Positions 9,267-22,788 of a stretch of DNA of 64,000 nt are shown here, in pieces (positions within the stretch are counted from its first letter, which is position 1; the number at the start of each line of letters is the position of its first letter). The notes beneath the pieces were generated by a model. The model was not told the origin of the DNA. It saw only the letters and a program-made list of their open reading frames with translations, and searched no databases. Source of the DNA: Azospirillum humicireducens (GTDB lineage: Bacteria; Pseudomonadota; Alphaproteobacteria; Azospirillales; Azospirillaceae); contig NZ_CP015285.1 of the NCBI RefSeq assembly GCF_001639105.2, forward strand, positions 1,852,501-1,916,500, in the 5' to 3' direction. Position numbers and translations under genes: made by a program.

Positions 9267-10793
9267 TTACCGAGCGGCGACCGAGACACCGGACGCGGCA
9301 TGCGACGCGGCCAGCTTGGTCTGGTAGGTCTGGATCAGCTGCTCGACCGATGCCGAGGTGACGTTCAGGAAGCTGCTGGGATAGACGCCCATCCACAGGA
9401 CGACGGCGACCAGCGGCAGGAACACCGCGATCTCGCGCGGGGTTATGTCGAACATCGCCTTGACGTCCGGCTTCACCAGCTTGCCGTAGACGATGCGGCG
9501 ATACAGCCACAATGCGTAGGCGGCGCCCAGAACCATACCGGTGGCGGCCAGGGCGGCGACCCAGGTGTTGTCGCGGAAGACGCCGAGCAGCACCAGGAAC
9601 TCGCCGACGAAACCGGCGGTGCCCGGCAGGCCGACCGAGGCCATGGTCATGAACAGGAAGATCACCGCGTATTTCGGCATGTTCTTCACCAGACCGCCGT
9701 AGCGCGCGATCTCGCGGGTGTGCAGCCGGTCATAGACGACGCCGACGCACAGGAACAAGGCGCCCGACACGATGCCGTGCGACAGCATCTGGAAGATCGA
9801 GCCCTCGATGCCCTGCTGGTTCAGCGCGAACATGCCGATGGTGACGAAGCCCATGTGGGCGACCGACGAGTAGGCGATCAGCTTCTTCATGTCCTCCTGG
9901 GCGAGAGCGACCAGCGAGGTGTAGATCACGGCGACGACCGACAGGGTGTAGATCAGCGGCGCGAAATACTCGGTGGCTTCCGGCAGGATCGGAATGTTGA
10001 AGCGCAGGAAGCCGTAGCCGCCCATCTTCAGCAGCACGCCGGCCAGGATCACCGACCCGGCGGTCGGGGCCTCGACGTGGGCGTCCGGCAGCCAGGTGTG
10101 GACCGGCCACATCGGCACCTTCACGGCGAAGGAGGCGAAGAAGGCCAGCCACAGCCACAGCTGCATGTTGCGCGGGAACTGGGTGGCGGTGATGGTCGGG
10201 ATGTCGGTGGTGCCGGCCACGAAATACATGGCCAGGATCGCCAGCAGCATCAGGACCGAGCCGAGCAGCGTGTACAGGAAGAACTTGAAGGCGGCATAGA
10301 CGCGGCGCGGACCGCCCCAGACACCGATGATCAGGAACATCGGGATCAGGACACCTTCGAAGAACATGTAGAACAGCACGAAGTCCAGCGCGCAGAACAT
10401 CCCGATCATCAGGGTTTCCAGCGCGAGGAAGGCAATCATGTATTCCTTGAGCCGGACCTGCACCGACTCCCAGCTCGCCAGGATGCACAGCGGCATCAGG
10501 AAGCCGGACAGGACGACGAACAGCACCGAAATGCCGTCGACGCCCATGTGGTAGTTGATGCCGAACTCCGGGATCCAGGCGGCCTTCTCGACCATCTGGT
10601 AGCCGGGATTGCGCGGATCGAAGTTGGCCCAGACGAGCAGGGTCAGGACGAAGGTGACGAGCGTCGTCCACAGTGCGATGTACCGCACGTTCCGCTGCAC
10701 ATCCGGGGAGTTGCCCCGGCAGAACAGCAGGATCAGCGCGACGCCCACGAGCGGCAGGAAGGTCGCGAACGACAGGATCGGCCAGCTAGCCAT
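9267..10793 (-). CDS. nuoM: NADH-quinone oxidoreductase subunit M
   Basis: Antiporter-like membrane-arm subunit of complex I, 508 residues, multi-spanning. It has the typical [19 protein letters not shown] block with the conserved charged residues of the proton channel and [10 protein letters not shown]. Start ATG at 10793, 25 bp after nuoL. Length and helix pattern are normal for the family. Confidence 0.97.
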   Translation of the reverse strand: MASWPILSFATFLPLVGVALILLFCRGNSPDVQRNVRYIALWTTLVTFVLTLLVWANFDPRNPGYQMVEKAAWIPEFGINYHMGVDGISVLFVVLSGFLMPLCILASWESVQVRLKEYMIAFLALETLMIGMFCALDFVLFYMFFEGVLIPMFLIIGVWGGPRRVYAAFKFFLYTLLGSVLMLLAILAMYFVAGTTDIPTITATQFPRNMQLWLWLAFFASFAVKVPMWPVHTWLPDAHVEAPTAGSVILAGVLLKMGGYGFLRFNIPILPEATEYFAPLIYTLSVVAVIYTSLVALAQEDMKKLIAYSSVAHMGFVTIGMFALNQQGIEGSIFQMLSHGIVSGALFLCVGVVYDRLHTREIARYGGLVKNMPKYAVIFLFMTMASVGLPGTAGFVGEFLVLLGVFRDNTWVAALAATGMVLGAAYALWLYRRIVYGKLVKPDVKAMFDITPREIAVFLPLVAVVLWMGVYPSSFLNVTSASVEQLIQTYQTKLAASHAASGVSVAAR

Positions 10794-10818
10794 TGTTGTT
10801 GTTCTCCTTCGATACCGC

Positions 10819-12915
10819 TCAGCCGAAGACCGACAGCCAGGCGACGAACAGGACGACCCCGATCACCATGGCAAAGGCGTAGTGATAGACGTAACCGGAC
10901 TGCAGACGGCTGGCGCGCGCCGCGACATCGCGGGTGGCTGCGGCAACACCGTCGGGACCGACGCCATCGATCACCGCACCGTCGCCCGCCTTCCACAGCC
11001 CATAGCCCAGGGCCTTGGCCGGACGGGTGAACAGCGCGTCATACAGCTCGTCGAAGTACCACTTGTTGTAGAGGAACTGGTGGATGCCGCGGAAGGTGCC
11101 GGCGATCTTGCCCGGCAGGCCAGGCATCATGATGTAGCCGACATAGGCCATGGCAATGCCGAGAAGACCGACCACCAGCGGAGCCAGCTTGACCCAGCCC
11201 GGAGTGTGATGGTGCGCGGCCTCGATGGTGTCGTGGTCGTGCAGAACCATCAGGGCCTTGCCCCAGAACTCGGCGCGGTCGTGACCGATGAACCACTCGT
11301 GGAAGCCGACGCCGGCGAACAGCGCGCCGAGCGTGAGAACCGCCAGCGGCACCAGCATGACGACCGGCGACTCGTGCGCGTGGTCGTAGACCTGCTTGTC
11401 CATGCGCGGCGTGCCATGGAAGGTCATGAACAGCAGGCGCCAGGAGTAGAAGGCGGTCAGCAACGCGGCGGCAATGCCGAGCGCGAAGGCGAAGCGTCCA
11501 ACCCCGCTGCCCGAAGCGAAGGCGGCCTCCAGGATCATGTCCTTGGAATAGAAGCCGGCGAAGAAGGGCAGACCGGCGAGCGCCAGATTGCCGATCCACA
11601 TCACCGCATAGGTGAAGGGGATCTTGCGCCACACGCCGCCCATCTTGCGCATGTCCTGTTCATGGTGCAGGGCATGGATGACCGAGCCGGCGCCAAGGAA
11701 CAGCAACGCCTTGAAGAAAGCGTGGGTGAACAGGTGGAACATGGCGGCGCCATAGGCCGACACGCCGATGGCGAAGAACATGTAGCCGAGCTGGGACATC
11801 GTCGAATAGGCGATGACCCGCTTGATATCGAACTGGGTGAAGCCGATGGTCGCCGCGACGAAGGCGGTCAGGCCGCCAACGACGGCGACGACTTCCAGCG
11901 CCGTCGGCGCGTACTCGAACACCGGCGACAGGCGGCAGAGCATGAAGACGCCGGCGGTCACCATGGTGGCCGCGTGGATGAGGGCCGACACCGGGGTCGG
12001 GCCTTCCATGGCGTCCGGCAGCCAGGTGTGCAGGCCGAGCTGCGCCGACTTGCCCATCGCACCCATGAACAGCAGCAGGCAGGCGATGGTGAGGCCGTTG
12101 AAGTCCCAGCTGAGGAAATGCAGCGTCTCGCCGGTCAGCGTCGGGGCCTTGGCGAAGATCGCATCGAACTGGACCGAGCCGGTCAGCACGAAGATCGCGA
12201 AGATGCCGAGCGCGAAGCCGAAGTCGCCGACGCGGTTGACCAGGAAGGCCTTCATGGCGGCGGCGTTGGCCGACGGCTTCTCGTACCAGAAGTTGATCAG
12301 CAGGTAGGAGGCGAGACCGACGCCCTCCCAGCCGAAGAACAGCTGGACCAGATTGTCGGCAGTCACCAGCATCAGCATGGCGAAGGTGAACAGCGACAGG
12401 TAGCCCATGAAGCGCGGCTTCTGCGGATCCTCGGCCATGTAGCCGATGGAGTAGACATGCACGCAGGCCGAGACGGTGTTGACGACGATCAGCATCACCG
12501 CGGTGAGCTGGTCGACGCGCAGCGCCCACTTCACATCCAGCGTGCCGCTCTGGATCCAGGTCATCAGCTCGATGGTGCGCGGATGACCGCCGACGGCGAC
12601 GTCGAAGAAGAGCACCCAGGACAGGATCGCCGAGACCAGCACGGCACCGGCGGTCACGAACTGCGCGACGCGGTCGCCGACGGTCGGTGGGCCGGCGACG
12701 GCATGATGGTCGTCATGCCCGTCGTCGTGGCCATGATCGTCGTGGGAATGGTCGTCATGGGCGTGGGCGATCTGGGCGTGCCCGTGATCGTCATGGCCCT
12801 GACCGTGGCTTCCGTGACCTGCTGCCGCCGGCTCGGCCTTCGGCCCGCCGAACAGCGCGATCGATCCGGCGACGAGGAACGCCAGGAGCGGAAGGAATAC
12901 GACTAGCACTTCCAT
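10819..12915 (-). CDS. nuoL: NADH-quinone oxidoreductase subunit L with His/Asp-rich loop
   Basis: Distal antiporter-like subunit of complex I with the long lateral helix at its C-terminus. The 698-residue protein has [35 protein letters not shown] motifs and [12 protein letters not shown]. The odd feature is residues 34-71, between the first and second membrane helices, where 14 His and 10 Asp are packed into 38 residues (for example [20 protein letters not shown]). This loop is absent from E. coli-type NuoL and could bind metal ions. Start ATG at 12915; nuoK ends 9 bp upstream. Confidence 0.97.
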   Translation of the reverse strand: MEVLVVFLPLLAFLVAGSIALFGGPKAEPAAAGHGSHGQGHDDHGHAQIAHAHDDHSHDDHGHDDGHDDHHAVAGPPTVGDRVAQFVTAGAVLVSAILSWVLFFDVAVGGHPRTIELMTWIQSGTLDVKWALRVDQLTAVMLIVVNTVSACVHVYSIGYMAEDPQKPRFMGYLSLFTFAMLMLVTADNLVQLFFGWEGVGLASYLLINFWYEKPSANAAAMKAFLVNRVGDFGFALGIFAIFVLTGSVQFDAIFAKAPTLTGETLHFLSWDFNGLTIACLLLFMGAMGKSAQLGLHTWLPDAMEGPTPVSALIHAATMVTAGVFMLCRLSPVFEYAPTALEVVAVVGGLTAFVAATIGFTQFDIKRVIAYSTMSQLGYMFFAIGVSAYGAAMFHLFTHAFFKALLFLGAGSVIHALHHEQDMRKMGGVWRKIPFTYAVMWIGNLALAGLPFFAGFYSKDMILEAAFASGSGVGRFAFALGIAAALLTAFYSWRLLFMTFHGTPRMDKQVYDHAHESPVVMLVPLAVLTLGALFAGVGFHEWFIGHDRAEFWGKALMVLHDHDTIEAAHHHTPGWVKLAPLVVGLLGIAMAYVGYIMMPGLPGKIAGTFRGIHQFLYNKWYFDELYDALFTRPAKALGYGLWKAGDGAVIDGVGPDGVAAATRDVAARASRLQSGYVYHYAFAMVIGVVLFVAWLSVFG

Positions 12916-12924
12916 GGCGCCGCC

Positions 12925-13233
12925 TCAGCCCTTCATCATGTTGATGTCTTCGACTCGGATCGAGCCGCGGTTGCGGAAGTAGACCACCAGGATGGCGAGG
13001 CCGATGGCCGCCTCGGCGGCGGCGACGGTCAGGATGATCATGGCGAAGATCTGGCCGACCAGATCGTGCAGGAAGGTCGAGAAGGCGACGAGGTTCAGGT
13101 TGACCGCCAGCAGCATCATCTCGATCGACATCAGGATGATGATGACGTTCTTCCGGTTCAGGAAGATTCCCAGCACACCCAGCGTGAAGATGATGGCCGA
13201 GACCGTCAGGTAATGTCCGAGACCGATCTCCAT
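12925..13233 (-). CDS. nuoK: NADH-quinone oxidoreductase subunit K
   Basis: Small membrane-arm subunit of complex I with three helices; 102 residues starting [11 protein letters not shown]. Conserved membrane Glu residues lie in [14 protein letters not shown] and [11 protein letters not shown], the positions used in proton transfer. A GTG two codons upstream overlaps the nuoJ stop as GTGA and could also serve as start; I prefer the ATG because it gives the usual N-terminus. Upstream GGAGGG could serve either. Confidence 0.95.
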   Translation of the reverse strand: MEIGLGHYLTVSAIIFTLGVLGIFLNRKNVIIILMSIEMMLLAVNLNLVAFSTFLHDLVGQIFAMIILTVAAAEAAIGLAILVVYFRNRGSIRVEDINMMKG

Positions 13234-13235
13234 GA

Positions 13236-13850
13236 TCACACGCCCTCCCCGGTCGTGACCTTGCGAATGACGACCACGTCTTCCCGGCGACGGGAGATCT
13301 GGGCGCCGACATTCTGTTTGCGCACGCCCGGACGATGCCGCAGCGTCAGCACGATGGCGCCGATCATGGCGATCAGCAGGACGATGCCCGACGCCTGGAA
13401 CAGGTAGACGTACTGCGTGTACATCAGCCGGCCCAGCGCATGGGTGTTCGTCACCTGATCGAGCGCCGGCGTCGGCGCACCGGCGACAGTCGCCACGTTC
13501 GGAGCGACGATCCAGCCGCCAAGCACGGCCGCCAGTTCCGCCAGCAGGATCAGCCCGACGAGCGCGCCCAGCGGCAGCGCTTCCATTGCACCCTTGCGCA
13601 GTTCACGGAAGTTGATGTCGAGCATCATCACCACGAACAGGAACAGCACGGCGACGGCGCCGACATAGACGATGACGAGGATCATCGCGATGAACTCGGC
13701 GCCCATCAGGACGCAGAGTCCGGCCGCCTGGAAAAAGGCGAGGATCAGGAAAAGGACCGAATGAACGGGATTCCGCGCCGAGATGACCATCACACCGGAG
13801 GCCACCAGCAGCGCGGCGAACACGTAGAAGGCGATGCCTTGGACTATCAT
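13236..13850 (-). CDS. nuoJ: NADH-quinone oxidoreductase subunit J
   Basis: Membrane-arm subunit of complex I, 204 residues with five predicted helices. The family segment [21 protein letters not shown] is intact. The C-terminal 40 residues are hydrophilic and basic ([14 protein letters not shown]). Start ATG at 13850, 18 bp after nuoI. Confidence 0.96.
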   Translation of the reverse strand: MIVQGIAFYVFAALLVASGVMVISARNPVHSVLFLILAFFQAAGLCVLMGAEFIAMILVIVYVGAVAVLFLFVVMMLDINFRELRKGAMEALPLGALVGLILLAELAAVLGGWIVAPNVATVAGAPTPALDQVTNTHALGRLMYTQYVYLFQASGIVLLIAMIGAIVLTLRHRPGVRKQNVGAQISRRREDVVVIRKVTTGEGV

Positions 13851-13868
13851 CGTATTTCTCGCTTCCGC

Positions 13869-14357
13869 TTACCGGTAAGGAGCCTCGGCCGCGAGGTTCT
13901 GGGCGATTTCCGCCTCCCAGCGGTCGCCGTTCGCCAGCAGCTTCTGCTTGTTGTAGAAGAGCTCTTCACGGGATTCGGTGGAGAACTCGAAGTTCGGCCC
14001 CATGACCACGGCGTCGACCGGGCAGGCCTCCTGGCACAGGCCGCAGTAGATGCACTTGGTCATGTCGATGTCGTAGCGCGTGGTGCGGCGGCTGCCGTCG
14101 TCACGCGGTTCGGCTTCGATGGTGATGGCGAGAGCCGGGCACACCGCCTCGCAGAGCTTGCACGCGATGCAGCGCTCCTCGCCGCTCGCATAGCGGCGGA
14201 GCACATGCTCGCCGCGGAAGCGCGAGCTGATGGGGCCCTTCTCATAGGGATAGTTGATCGTGACCTTGGGCTTGAACATGTAGCGCAAGGTCAGCGCCAT
14301 GCCGCCCAGCAGCTCGGTCAGGAACAGGCTGCGCGCCGCGCGGTCGAGGAACGCCAT
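13869..14357 (-). CDS. nuoI: NADH-quinone oxidoreductase subunit I
   Basis: Peripheral-arm ferredoxin-like subunit carrying clusters N6a and N6b. The two CxxCxxCxxxCP motifs are C63-C66-C69-C73 and C102-C105-C108-C112. The 162-residue length is standard from the ATG at 14357 ([13 protein letters not shown]), preceded by a purine-rich GAGG. A longer frame starting at a TTG at 14420 adds a non-conserved acidic leader and is rejected. The 124-bp gap to nuoH is the longest between adjacent genes inside the nuo block. Confidence 0.96.
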   Translation of the reverse strand: MAFLDRAARSLFLTELLGGMALTLRYMFKPKVTINYPYEKGPISSRFRGEHVLRRYASGEERCIACKLCEAVCPALAITIEAEPRDDGSRRTTRYDIDMTKCIYCGLCQEACPVDAVVMGPNFEFSTESREELFYNKQKLLANGDRWEAEIAQNLAAEAPYR

Positions 14358-14481
14358 GGCCTCTTCGTCTCCTTCCTCGCCGGCGGTCGCCCGTTTCGTG
14401 GACGGCTCGCCGGCACTCAAATCGACACACGATGGTGGGTTCGGTGCAGGCTGGCTTGTCTAAGCCGATCTCAGGACCGGA

Positions 14482-15492
14482 TCACTTGGGAAGCCAGCCG
14501 AAGGTCACCAGGACGCCGGCGGTCAGCACGACCCAGAACAGCGAGAAGGGCAGGAAGACCTTCCAGCCCAGCCGCATCAGCTGGTCGTAGCGGTAGCGCG
14601 GCATGGTGGCGCGAACCCAGACAAAGGTGAACAGGCACAGCGCGATCTTCAGCGCGAACCACACGATGCCCGGCACCCAGGTGAAGGGCGCGAAGGGCAG
14701 CGGGGGCAGCCAGCCACCGAGGAACAGGATGCTCGTCATCGCGCTCATCAGGATCATGTTGGCGTATTCGCCAAGGAAGAAGAGCGCGAACGGAGCGGAG
14801 CTGTATTCCACCATGAAGCCGGCGACCAGCTCCGACTCGCCTTCCGGCAGGTCGAAGGGGGCGCGGTTGGTTTCGGCCAGCGCCGAGATGAAGAACATCA
14901 CGAACATCGGCAGCAGCGGGATGGCGAACCACACCGTTTCCTGCGCCTTCACGATGTCGGTCAGGTTCAGCGAGCCGACGCACAGCAGCACGGTGATGAT
15001 GATGAGGCCCATCGAGACCTCGTAGGACACCATCTGCGCCGCGGAACGGAGCGCGCCCAGGAAGGCGTAGCGCGAGTTCGACGCCCAGCCGGCCATCACG
15101 ATGCCGTACACGCCCAGCGACGAGATCGCGAACAGGTACAGCACCCCGACGTTGATGTTGGACAGCACCACCCCGTAGTCGAACGGGATGACCGCCCAGG
15201 CGATCAGCGCCAGGAAGAAGGTAATCATTGGCGCGATGTAGAACACGACGCGGTTGGCGCCTTCCGGCAGGACCTGCTCCTTCGCGAACAGCTTCAGGCC
15301 GTCGGCGAAGGGCTGCATCAGGCCGAAGGGACCGACGATGGCCGGACCCTGACGCAGCTGCATCGCACCCATGATCTTGCGCTCGGCATAGGTCATGAAG
15401 GCGACCGCCACCAGCAGAGGCACGGTGATCGCCAGGATTTGCAGGACCATAATGATCAGCGGCAGGAGGAAGCCGCTCCAGAACTCAGCCAT
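14482..15492 (-). CDS. nuoH: NADH-quinone oxidoreductase subunit H
   Basis: Membrane subunit that forms part of the quinone chamber, linking the peripheral and membrane arms. The 336-residue protein has eight or more helices, the quinone-site loop [20 protein letters not shown], and the acidic segment [18 protein letters not shown]. Start ATG at 15492 overlaps the end of nuoG by 8 bp, so the two are likely coupled. Confidence 0.97.
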   Translation of the reverse strand: MAEFWSGFLLPLIIMVLQILAITVPLLVAVAFMTYAERKIMGAMQLRQGPAIVGPFGLMQPFADGLKLFAKEQVLPEGANRVVFYIAPMITFFLALIAWAVIPFDYGVVLSNINVGVLYLFAISSLGVYGIVMAGWASNSRYAFLGALRSAAQMVSYEVSMGLIIITVLLCVGSLNLTDIVKAQETVWFAIPLLPMFVMFFISALAETNRAPFDLPEGESELVAGFMVEYSSAPFALFFLGEYANMILMSAMTSILFLGGWLPPLPFAPFTWVPGIVWFALKIALCLFTFVWVRATMPRYRYDQLMRLGWKVFLPFSLFWVVLTAGVLVTFGWLPK

Positions 15493-17548
15493 GGGTGCCA
15501 GTCCTCTCCTGAGCAGGGCCCACCAGCGCTTCCGTGCAGTTGGCCATCGTCACCGATGCCCGGCTGATCGGGTCGGTCATGTAGAAGTTGGTGATCGGCG
15601 TCACGAAGGGAGCGGCGTCGACCGAGCCCTGCGCGCCGAAGGGCGCCCAGGCGGCCGGGGTCATCTCGCCGATCGCACCGAAGATCGGGTTGGCCGCCAT
15701 CAGCCGCTGGCGCAGCTGGCCGTGGGTGTCGAAGGGCAGCGTGGTGCCCAGGACTTCCGACAGGGCGCGGACGATCTTCCAGTCCTCGCGCGCTTCGCCG
15801 GGCGGGAAGACCGCCAGGCGGGCGAGCTGCGGACGGCCTTCGGTGTTGACGTAGACCGCGTTCTTCTCGGTGTAGGCGGCACCCGGCAGGATGACGTCGG
15901 CGCGGTGGGCGCCGGCATCGCCATGATGGCCCTGATAGACGACGAAGGCGTTGCCCAGCTTCGCCGTATCGATCTCGTCGGCACCCAGCAGGTAGACCAC
16001 GTCGATCTCGCCCTTCGACGCGCCGTCGAGGATGCCGTGGAGATCGCGGCCGCCCTCGCCCGGCAGGAAGCCGGCCTCGATGCCGCCGACCCGCGCAGCA
16101 GCAGTGTGCAGCACGTTGAAGCCGCTCCAGTCGTCGCGGAACATGCCGTAGGCTTCGCCGACCAGACGGGCAGCGGCCTGCACCGCGAGACCGTCGGTGC
16201 GCTGGAAGGCGCCCATGCCGACGATGATCATCGGGTTCTTGGCGGCCCGCAGGGTCTCGGAGAACGGGTGGCTGCCGTCGACCAGCTGCTGAAGAGTCTC
16301 CGGACCGGAGCCGATCACGCTGTAGGGATAGGTCAGGTCACGCTGCTCGCCGATGGAGGCGATGGTCACGCCGCCGGCCAGATAGCGCTTGCGGATGCGG
16401 GCGTTGACCAGCGTGCCTTCCCAGCGCGGGTTGGTGCCGACCAGCAGGATGACGTCGGCCTTCTCGATGCCGGCGATGCCCGAGTTGAACAGATAGCCGG
16501 CGCGCACCGAGGTGTCGAAGCGCGCACCGTCCTGACGGCAATCCAGGTTCGTAGAACCCAGACGCGACAGCAGTTCCTTAAGCGCGAACTGCGCCTCGAC
16601 ATCGACCAGATCGCCGGAGATGGCGGCGATGCGGTTGCCGGGCAGGCCCTTCAGGCGCGCCGCGATGGCGGTGAAGGCATCGGCCCAGCTGGCCGGGACC
16701 AGCTTGCCGTTCTGACGAATGTAGGGGCGATCCAGGCGCTGGCGCTTCAGACCGTCATAGGAGTAGCGGCTCTTGTCGCTCAGCCACTCCTCGTTGATGT
16801 CGTCGTTCACGCGCGGCAGGACGCGCATCACTTCGGCCCCACGGGAGTCGACGCGGATGTTCGAACCCACGGCGTCGAGGACGTCGATGGTCTCGGTCTT
16901 GCGCAGCTCCCACGGGCGAGCCGTGAAGGCGTAGGGCTTGTGGGTCAGGGCGCCGACCGGGCAGACGTCGGCAAGATTGCCCGACAGCTCCGAGCCGATG
17001 GCCTTCTCGACGAAGGTGGTGATCTCCATATGCTCGCCGCGATAGACGGCGCCGACATCGGGAACACCGGCCACTTCGTTGATGAAGCGGACGCAGCGGG
17101 TGCAGTGGATGCAACGGGTCATGATGGTCTTGATGACCGGACCCATATACTTGTCCTTGACCGCGCGCTTGTTCTCGCCATAGCGGCCGCGGTCGAAACC
17201 GTAGGCCATGGCCTGGTCCTGCAGATCGCACTCGCCGCCCTGGTCGCAGATCGGGCAATCCAGCGGGTGGTTGATCAGCAGGAACTCCATCACGCCCTTG
17301 CGGGCCTTCAGGACGGTCTCGCTGTTGGTCTTGACGACCATTCCGTCGCCGCAGGGCATGGCGCAGGACGCGACCGGCTTGGGCGCGCGCTCCATCTCCA
17401 CCAGACACATGCGGCAGTTGGCCGGCACGCTCAGGCGCTCGTGGTAGCAGAAGCGCGGAATCTCGATCCCCAGCTGCTCGCAAGCCTGGAGGATCGAGGT
17501 GCCCGGCTCGACCTCGATCTCGATCCCGTCGATGGTCAGTTTCGGCAT
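15485..17548 (-). CDS. nuoG: NADH-quinone oxidoreductase subunit G
   Basis: Large iron-sulfur subunit of the peripheral arm, 687 residues. The N-terminus carries the 2Fe-2S cluster N1b (C34, C45, C48, C62), the His-ligated N5 site (H94, C98, C101, C107) and N4 (C146, C149, C152, C196). The rest is the molybdopterin-oxidoreductase-like scaffold. The additional Cys motif for N7, present in E. coli, is not seen, so this is the shorter alphaproteobacterial/mitochondrial type. Confidence 0.97.
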   Translation of the reverse strand: MPKLTIDGIEIEVEPGTSILQACEQLGIEIPRFCYHERLSVPANCRMCLVEMERAPKPVASCAMPCGDGMVVKTNSETVLKARKGVMEFLLINHPLDCPICDQGGECDLQDQAMAYGFDRGRYGENKRAVKDKYMGPVIKTIMTRCIHCTRCVRFINEVAGVPDVGAVYRGEHMEITTFVEKAIGSELSGNLADVCPVGALTHKPYAFTARPWELRKTETIDVLDAVGSNIRVDSRGAEVMRVLPRVNDDINEEWLSDKSRYSYDGLKRQRLDRPYIRQNGKLVPASWADAFTAIAARLKGLPGNRIAAISGDLVDVEAQFALKELLSRLGSTNLDCRQDGARFDTSVRAGYLFNSGIAGIEKADVILLVGTNPRWEGTLVNARIRKRYLAGGVTIASIGEQRDLTYPYSVIGSGPETLQQLVDGSHPFSETLRAAKNPMIIVGMGAFQRTDGLAVQAAARLVGEAYGMFRDDWSGFNVLHTAAARVGGIEAGFLPGEGGRDLHGILDGASKGEIDVVYLLGADEIDTAKLGNAFVVYQGHHGDAGAHRADVILPGAAYTEKNAVYVNTEGRPQLARLAVFPPGEAREDWKIVRALSEVLGTTLPFDTHGQLRQRLMAANPIFGAIGEMTPAAWAPFGAQGSVDAAPFVTPITNFYMTDPISRASVTMANCTEALVGPAQERTGTHG

Positions 17549-17563
17549 GGGAACGGGAACTCC

Positions 17564-18853
<1,290 letters not shown>

Positions 18854-18869
18854 CGCTGTCCCCTCCCCC

Positions 18870-19517
18870 TCAATCGTCCGCTTGCGCGGCAGTGGCGTCC
18901 GCTTGCGCGGTGGTAAAGGCCTTCAGCGTCGTCGGGCCGCCGACCGGCTCCGAGGACTGACGGCCGGTCTGCGAACCGGGCTTCGGCGTCTCGCCGCGCG
19001 CCAGCGCGTCGAGGATGCGCTCCATATGCTCCGGGGCCACGTCTTCGTAGTAATCGTCACCGATCTGCACAACCGGCGCGTTGACGCAGGCGCCCGAACA
19101 CTCGACCTCGCCCAGCGTGAACTGGCCGTCGGCCGTGGTCTCGCCCACCTCGATGCCGAGCTTCTTCTTGCAGGTGTGGACGATATCGTCCGACCCGCGC
19201 AGCCAGCAGGGCGTGGTGGTGCAGACCTGGATGTGGTGCTTACCGACCGGGTTCTTGTTGTACATCGTGTAGAAGGTCGCGACCTCATACACGCGGATGC
19301 GGGGCATGCCGAGCAGGTCGGCCACGGCGTCCATGGCGACGCGCGGCAGCCAGCCGCCATTCTGGCGCTGGGCGACATCCAGCAGCGGCATGCAGGCGCT
19401 GGCCTGCTTGCCCTGCGGATACTTGGCGATAATTCGCTTCGCCAGCTCCAGATTTTCCGGAGTGAAGGTGAAGCTGGTCGGCTCGGCGTGGCCGTGATCG
19501 GAAGCGGGCGCGCTCAT
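18870..19517 (-). CDS. nuoE: NADH-quinone oxidoreductase subunit E
   Basis: Thioredoxin-like 2Fe-2S (N1a) subunit, 215 residues. Cluster ligands are in VCTTTPCWL and [10 protein letters not shown]. The last 45 residues are a low-complexity Ala/Thr/Gln tail, a common alphaproteobacterial extension. The ATG start overlaps the nuoD stop as ATGA. Confidence 0.96.
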   Translation of the reverse strand: MSAPASDHGHAEPTSFTFTPENLELAKRIIAKYPQGKQASACMPLLDVAQRQNGGWLPRVAMDAVADLLGMPRIRVYEVATFYTMYNKNPVGKHHIQVCTTTPCWLRGSDDIVHTCKKKLGIEVGETTADGQFTLGEVECSGACVNAPVVQIGDDYYEDVAPEHMERILDALARGETPKPGSQTGRQSSEPVGGPTTLKAFTTAQADATAAQADD

Positions 19518-20767
19518 CGATCGATTTCTCCGAAAACGATGTCCATCGAGGCGATGTTGGCGACGGCGTCGGCCAGCATGTGACCCTTCGACATGAAGTC
19601 CAGGCCCTGAAGATGGGCGAAGCCCGGCGCGCGGATCTTGCAGCGGTAGGGCTTGTTGGTGCCGTCGGACACCAGATACACGCCGAACTCGCCCTTGGGC
19701 GCTTCGATTGCGGTGTAGGTCTCGCCGGCGGGGACGTGGAAGCCCTCGGTGAAGAGCTTGAAGTGGTGGATCAGCGCTTCCATCGAGCGCTTCATCTCAC
19801 CGCGCGGCGGCGGCGACACCTTCCGGTCCTCGATCTTGTAGGGGCCGGCCGGCATCTCCTTGCAGCACTGGCGGATGATGCGCAGCGACTGGCGCATCTC
19901 CTCCATGCGCACGAGGTAGCGCGCCCAGCAGTCGCCGGTCAGGCCGACCGGGACGTCGAACTCCATGCGGTCATAGACCTCGTAGGGCTGCGACTTGCGC
20001 AGGTCCCACGCCACGCCGGAGCCACGCAGCATCGGGCCGGTGAAGGCCCAGTCGAGCGCCTGCTCCTTGGTGACGATGCCGATGTCGACCGTGCGCTGCT
20101 TGAAGATGCGGTTCTCGGTCAGCAGGCTTTCGAGGTCGTCCATGAACTTCGGATAACGCTCGGTGAAGGCCCAGATGTCGTCCAGCAGGCCGTCCGGCAG
20201 GTCCCAGGCGACGCCGCCCGGCCGGAAATAGTTGGCGTGCAGGCGGGCACCCGACACGCGCTCGTAGAACTCCATGAGGATTTCGCGTTCCTCGAAGCCC
20301 CACAGGGCCGGCGTGATGGCGCCGACGTCGAGCGCGCCCGTCGTGATCGACAGGATGTGGTTCAGGATGCGCGTGATCTCGGAGAACAGCACGCGGATGT
20401 ACTGGGCGCGCAGCGGCGCCTTGATCTGCAGCAGGTTCTCGATGCCGAGCACATAGGCGTGCTCCATGCACATCGGGCTGACATAGTCCAGGCGGTCGAA
20501 ATACGGCACGGCCTGGACGTAGGTCTTGTACTCGATCAGCTTTTCGGTGCCGCGGTGCAGGAGGCCGATGTGCGGATCGCAGCGCTCCACCACCTCGCCG
20601 TTCAGCTCCATCACCAGACGGAGCACGCCGTGGGCGGCCGGGTGCTGCGGCCCGAAATTCATCGTGTAGGGCTTGATCTGCGTCTTGGTCTCGGGACCCG
20701 ACGCGCTGATCGGCCCGCTGGGACCAGTCGTGACGACGCCGGTCGCCGATTCGGTCGAAACGGTCAT
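19514..20767 (-). CDS. nuoD: NADH-quinone oxidoreductase subunit D
   Basis: 49-kDa-type subunit lining the quinone cavity near cluster N2; homologous to the large subunit of NiFe hydrogenases. The 417-residue product has the N-terminal [28 protein letters not shown] and [19 protein letters not shown] motifs. The ATG at 20767 is preferred; a GTG at 20773 overlapping the nuoC stop is an alternative. The first 30 residues are a Ser/Thr-rich extension. Confidence 0.96.
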   Translation of the reverse strand: MTVSTESATGVVTTGPSGPISASGPETKTQIKPYTMNFGPQHPAAHGVLRLVMELNGEVVERCDPHIGLLHRGTEKLIEYKTYVQAVPYFDRLDYVSPMCMEHAYVLGIENLLQIKAPLRAQYIRVLFSEITRILNHILSITTGALDVGAITPALWGFEEREILMEFYERVSGARLHANYFRPGGVAWDLPDGLLDDIWAFTERYPKFMDDLESLLTENRIFKQRTVDIGIVTKEQALDWAFTGPMLRGSGVAWDLRKSQPYEVYDRMEFDVPVGLTGDCWARYLVRMEEMRQSLRIIRQCCKEMPAGPYKIEDRKVSPPPRGEMKRSMEALIHHFKLFTEGFHVPAGETYTAIEAPKGEFGVYLVSDGTNKPYRCKIRAPGFAHLQGLDFMSKGHMLADAVANIASMDIVFGEIDR

Positions 20768-20769
20768 GC

Positions 20770-21399
20770 TCACGGCTTCTTGCTCCCGTCCTGGAGGGCC
20801 GCCTTCTCATCGCCGGGCAGCATGACGTTGGTCATGCCTTCCCACGGGCTGAGGAAGTCGAAGGCGCGGAAATCCTGGGTCAGACGGACCGGCTCGTAGA
20901 TCACGCGCTTCTGGTCCTCGTCGTACCGGGCTTCGACATAGCCGGTCAGCGGGAAGTCCTTGCGGAAGGGGTGCCCCTCGAACCCGTAGTCGGTGAGGAT
21001 GCGGCGCAGGTCCGGGTGATTCTCGAAGAAGATGCCGAACAGGTCCCACACCTCGCGCTCGAACCAGTTGGCCGCGCTGAAGACGGACACGGCCGACGGG
21101 ACGGGCGTGTCCTCGTCGGTGGCCAGCTTCACGCGCATGCGCCGGTTGTGGGTGTAGCTGAGCAGCTGATAGACGACCTCGAACCGCTCGACGCGATCCG
21201 GGTAATCGACAGCGGTGATGTCGGTCAGCTGCTCGAACCGGATGGCCGGATCGTCGCGCAGCGCGGTCAGCACCGTCAGGATGGCCGGCCGTTTGACCGT
21301 CACCATCAGCTCGCCGATCCTCACCTCGACCTTCAGGACGTCGCCGCCGAGCTTGGCCGCGATGACGTCCCCGAGTTCCTTCAACGCCTGTTCGGACAT
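20770..21399 (-). CDS. nuoC: NADH-quinone oxidoreductase subunit C
   Basis: 30-kDa-type peripheral subunit, 209 residues, separate from NuoD (fused in E. coli). The signature [20 protein letters not shown] and [15 protein letters not shown] are intact. Start ATG at 21399, 94 bp after the nuoB stop, and its end abuts nuoD. Confidence 0.96.
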   Translation of the reverse strand: MSEQALKELGDVIAAKLGGDVLKVEVRIGELMVTVKRPAILTVLTALRDDPAIRFEQLTDITAVDYPDRVERFEVVYQLLSYTHNRRMRVKLATDEDTPVPSAVSVFSAANWFEREVWDLFGIFFENHPDLRRILTDYGFEGHPFRKDFPLTGYVEARYDEDQKRVIYEPVRLTQDFRAFDFLSPWEGMTNVMLPGDEKAALQDGSKKP

Positions 21400-21493
21400 G
21401 GGTGGGACCCTGCCTTCCTACTTGTCTTCAGCGCGCTTGTCGTTCGTCCCGCCCGGCAGCGGCATGGCTGCTGGCGGGAACGGTACGCCATGG

Positions 21494-22039
21494 TCAGCGG
21501 GCGATGCGGTTGCCGCGCTTGATCTTCTTCTGGAGCTGGAGGATGCCGTAGATCAGCGCCTCCGCTGTCGGCGGGCAGCCGGGAACATAGATATCGACCG
21601 GAACGATCCGGTCGCAGCCACGAACCACGGCATAGGAATAGTGATAGTAACCGCCGCCGTTGGCGCAGGACCCCATGGAGATCACCCAGCGCGGCTCCGG
21701 CATCTGGTCGTAGACCTTGCGGAGCGCGGGGGCCATCTTGTTGGTCAGGGTGCCGGCAACGATCATGCAGTCGGACTGGCGCGGGCTGGGACGCGGGATC
21801 ACGCCGAAACGGTCCAGGTCATACCGGCTCATATAGGCGTGGATCATCTCCACCGCGCAGCAGGCCAGACCGAAGGTCATCGGCCACAGCGAACCGGTCC
21901 GGGCCCAGGCCAGCAGATCCTCGTACTTCGCCAGCACGAAGCCCTTGTCCTGGATCTCGTCGGAGACCGCGCGGATGTAGGCGTCCTGTTCCGGTCCGGG
22001 CGGAATCGGCGCCAGCGGCTTGGCGACCTCTACTCCCAT
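21494..22039 (-). CDS. nuoB: NADH-quinone oxidoreductase subunit B
   Basis: Carries cluster N2, which passes electrons to quinone. Ligands are the tandem cysteines in [10 protein letters not shown] plus Cys in MGSCANGGG and [11 protein letters not shown] chose the ATG at 22039 because it has AGGAG seven bases upstream and gives MGVEVAKP; this overlaps the nuoA stop by 10 bp. A start seven codons upstream at 22060 is possible. Length 181 residues. Confidence 0.95.
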   Translation of the reverse strand: MGVEVAKPLAPIPPGPEQDAYIRAVSDEIQDKGFVLAKYEDLLAWARTGSLWPMTFGLACCAVEMIHAYMSRYDLDRFGVIPRPSPRQSDCMIVAGTLTNKMAPALRKVYDQMPEPRWVISMGSCANGGGYYHYSYAVVRGCDRIVPVDIYVPGCPPTAEALIYGILQLQKKIKRGNRIAR

Positions 22040-22398
22040 TCCAGAGCTCCTTTCTTCCACTCATAAATGAAGCCGATGGTCAGGATGCCCAGGAACAGCA
22101 TCATCGACCAGAAGCCGAACAGCCCGATGTCGCCGAGGGCGATCGCCCACGGGAACAGGAAGGCGACTTCCAGGTCGAAGATGATGAACAGGATCGAGAC
22201 CAGATAGAACCGCACGTCGAACTTGGTGCGCGCGTCCTCGAACGGCTCAAAGCCGCATTCGTAGGGGGAGACCTTCTCGGCGTCCGGGTTCTTCGGGCTG
22301 ATGACGTAGGATGCCCCAACCATCACCGCGGCCAGCGCGATGCCGATCAGCAGAAACACCAGGATCGGAAGATACTCAATGATCAGCGGAGTCGACAC
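22030..22398 (-). CDS. nuoA: NADH-quinone oxidoreductase subunit A
   Basis: First gene of the complex I operon; a 122-residue membrane protein with three helices. The conserved loop [20 protein letters not shown] between helices 1 and 2, including the Cys used to report the active/deactive state in mitochondria, is present. Start ATG at 22398; the promoter must lie in the 313 bp before tRNA-Asp. Confidence 0.96.
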   Translation of the reverse strand: MSTPLIIEYLPILVFLLIGIALAAVMVGASYVISPKNPDAEKVSPYECGFEPFEDARTKFDVRFYLVSILFIIFDLEVAFLFPWAIALGDIGLFGFWSMMLFLGILTIGFIYEWKKGALEWE

Positions 22399-22506
22399 CG
22401 CGTTCCTCCCATAAGCCCACGACCACGGGCGCCGTTCCAGCCGGAAATCGGCGGAAGCGCAAAGCCGTGGCAGCCATGCCTTGGATTAGCCCATCAGACG
22501 GGCCGG

Positions 22507-22535
22507 AATATATGCCGAGACCGTGGGCAAGGAAA
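22507..22535 (-). promoter_or_regulatory. Candidate nuo operon promoter
   Basis: On the minus strand the hexamer TATATT (22507-22512) is preceded at 17 bp by TTTCCT (22530-22535). The -10 is good and the -35 poor. A start near 22500 would give a leader of about 100 nt before nuoA. The remaining 22399-22642 stretch holds nothing else I can support except the palindrome CGTTTTTAAAAACG near 22604. Confidence 0.3.
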
Positions 22536-22642
22536 GCGCTTTGAATCGCTTTTCACTACGCGGAAGGACAAGCCGTCCCCTGCGCCAGAACTTGGTAATA
22601 CCACGTTTTTAAAAACGGACAAAGGGGAGACTATTCGCATGC

Positions 22643-22671
22643 AAAAAAGGACCCGCGATCGGCGAGTCCTT
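22643..22671 (-). terminator. Intrinsic terminator of tRNA-Asp
   Basis: On the minus strand AAGGAC and GTCCTT (22666-22671 and 22647-22652) pair around a GC-rich internal stem and are followed by six T residues. It lies about 40 bp after the tRNA 3' end. Confidence 0.75.
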
Positions 22672-22711
22672 GGGCCATACTGGCGAATGACAGAATTTTT
22701 CAAAGAAGAAG

Positions 22712-22788
<77 letters not shown>

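Noticed and set aside
14358..14420. N-terminal extension of NuoI from a TTG
   Set aside because: The extension is acidic, non-conserved and unnecessary; the ATG at 14357 gives standard NuoI length.
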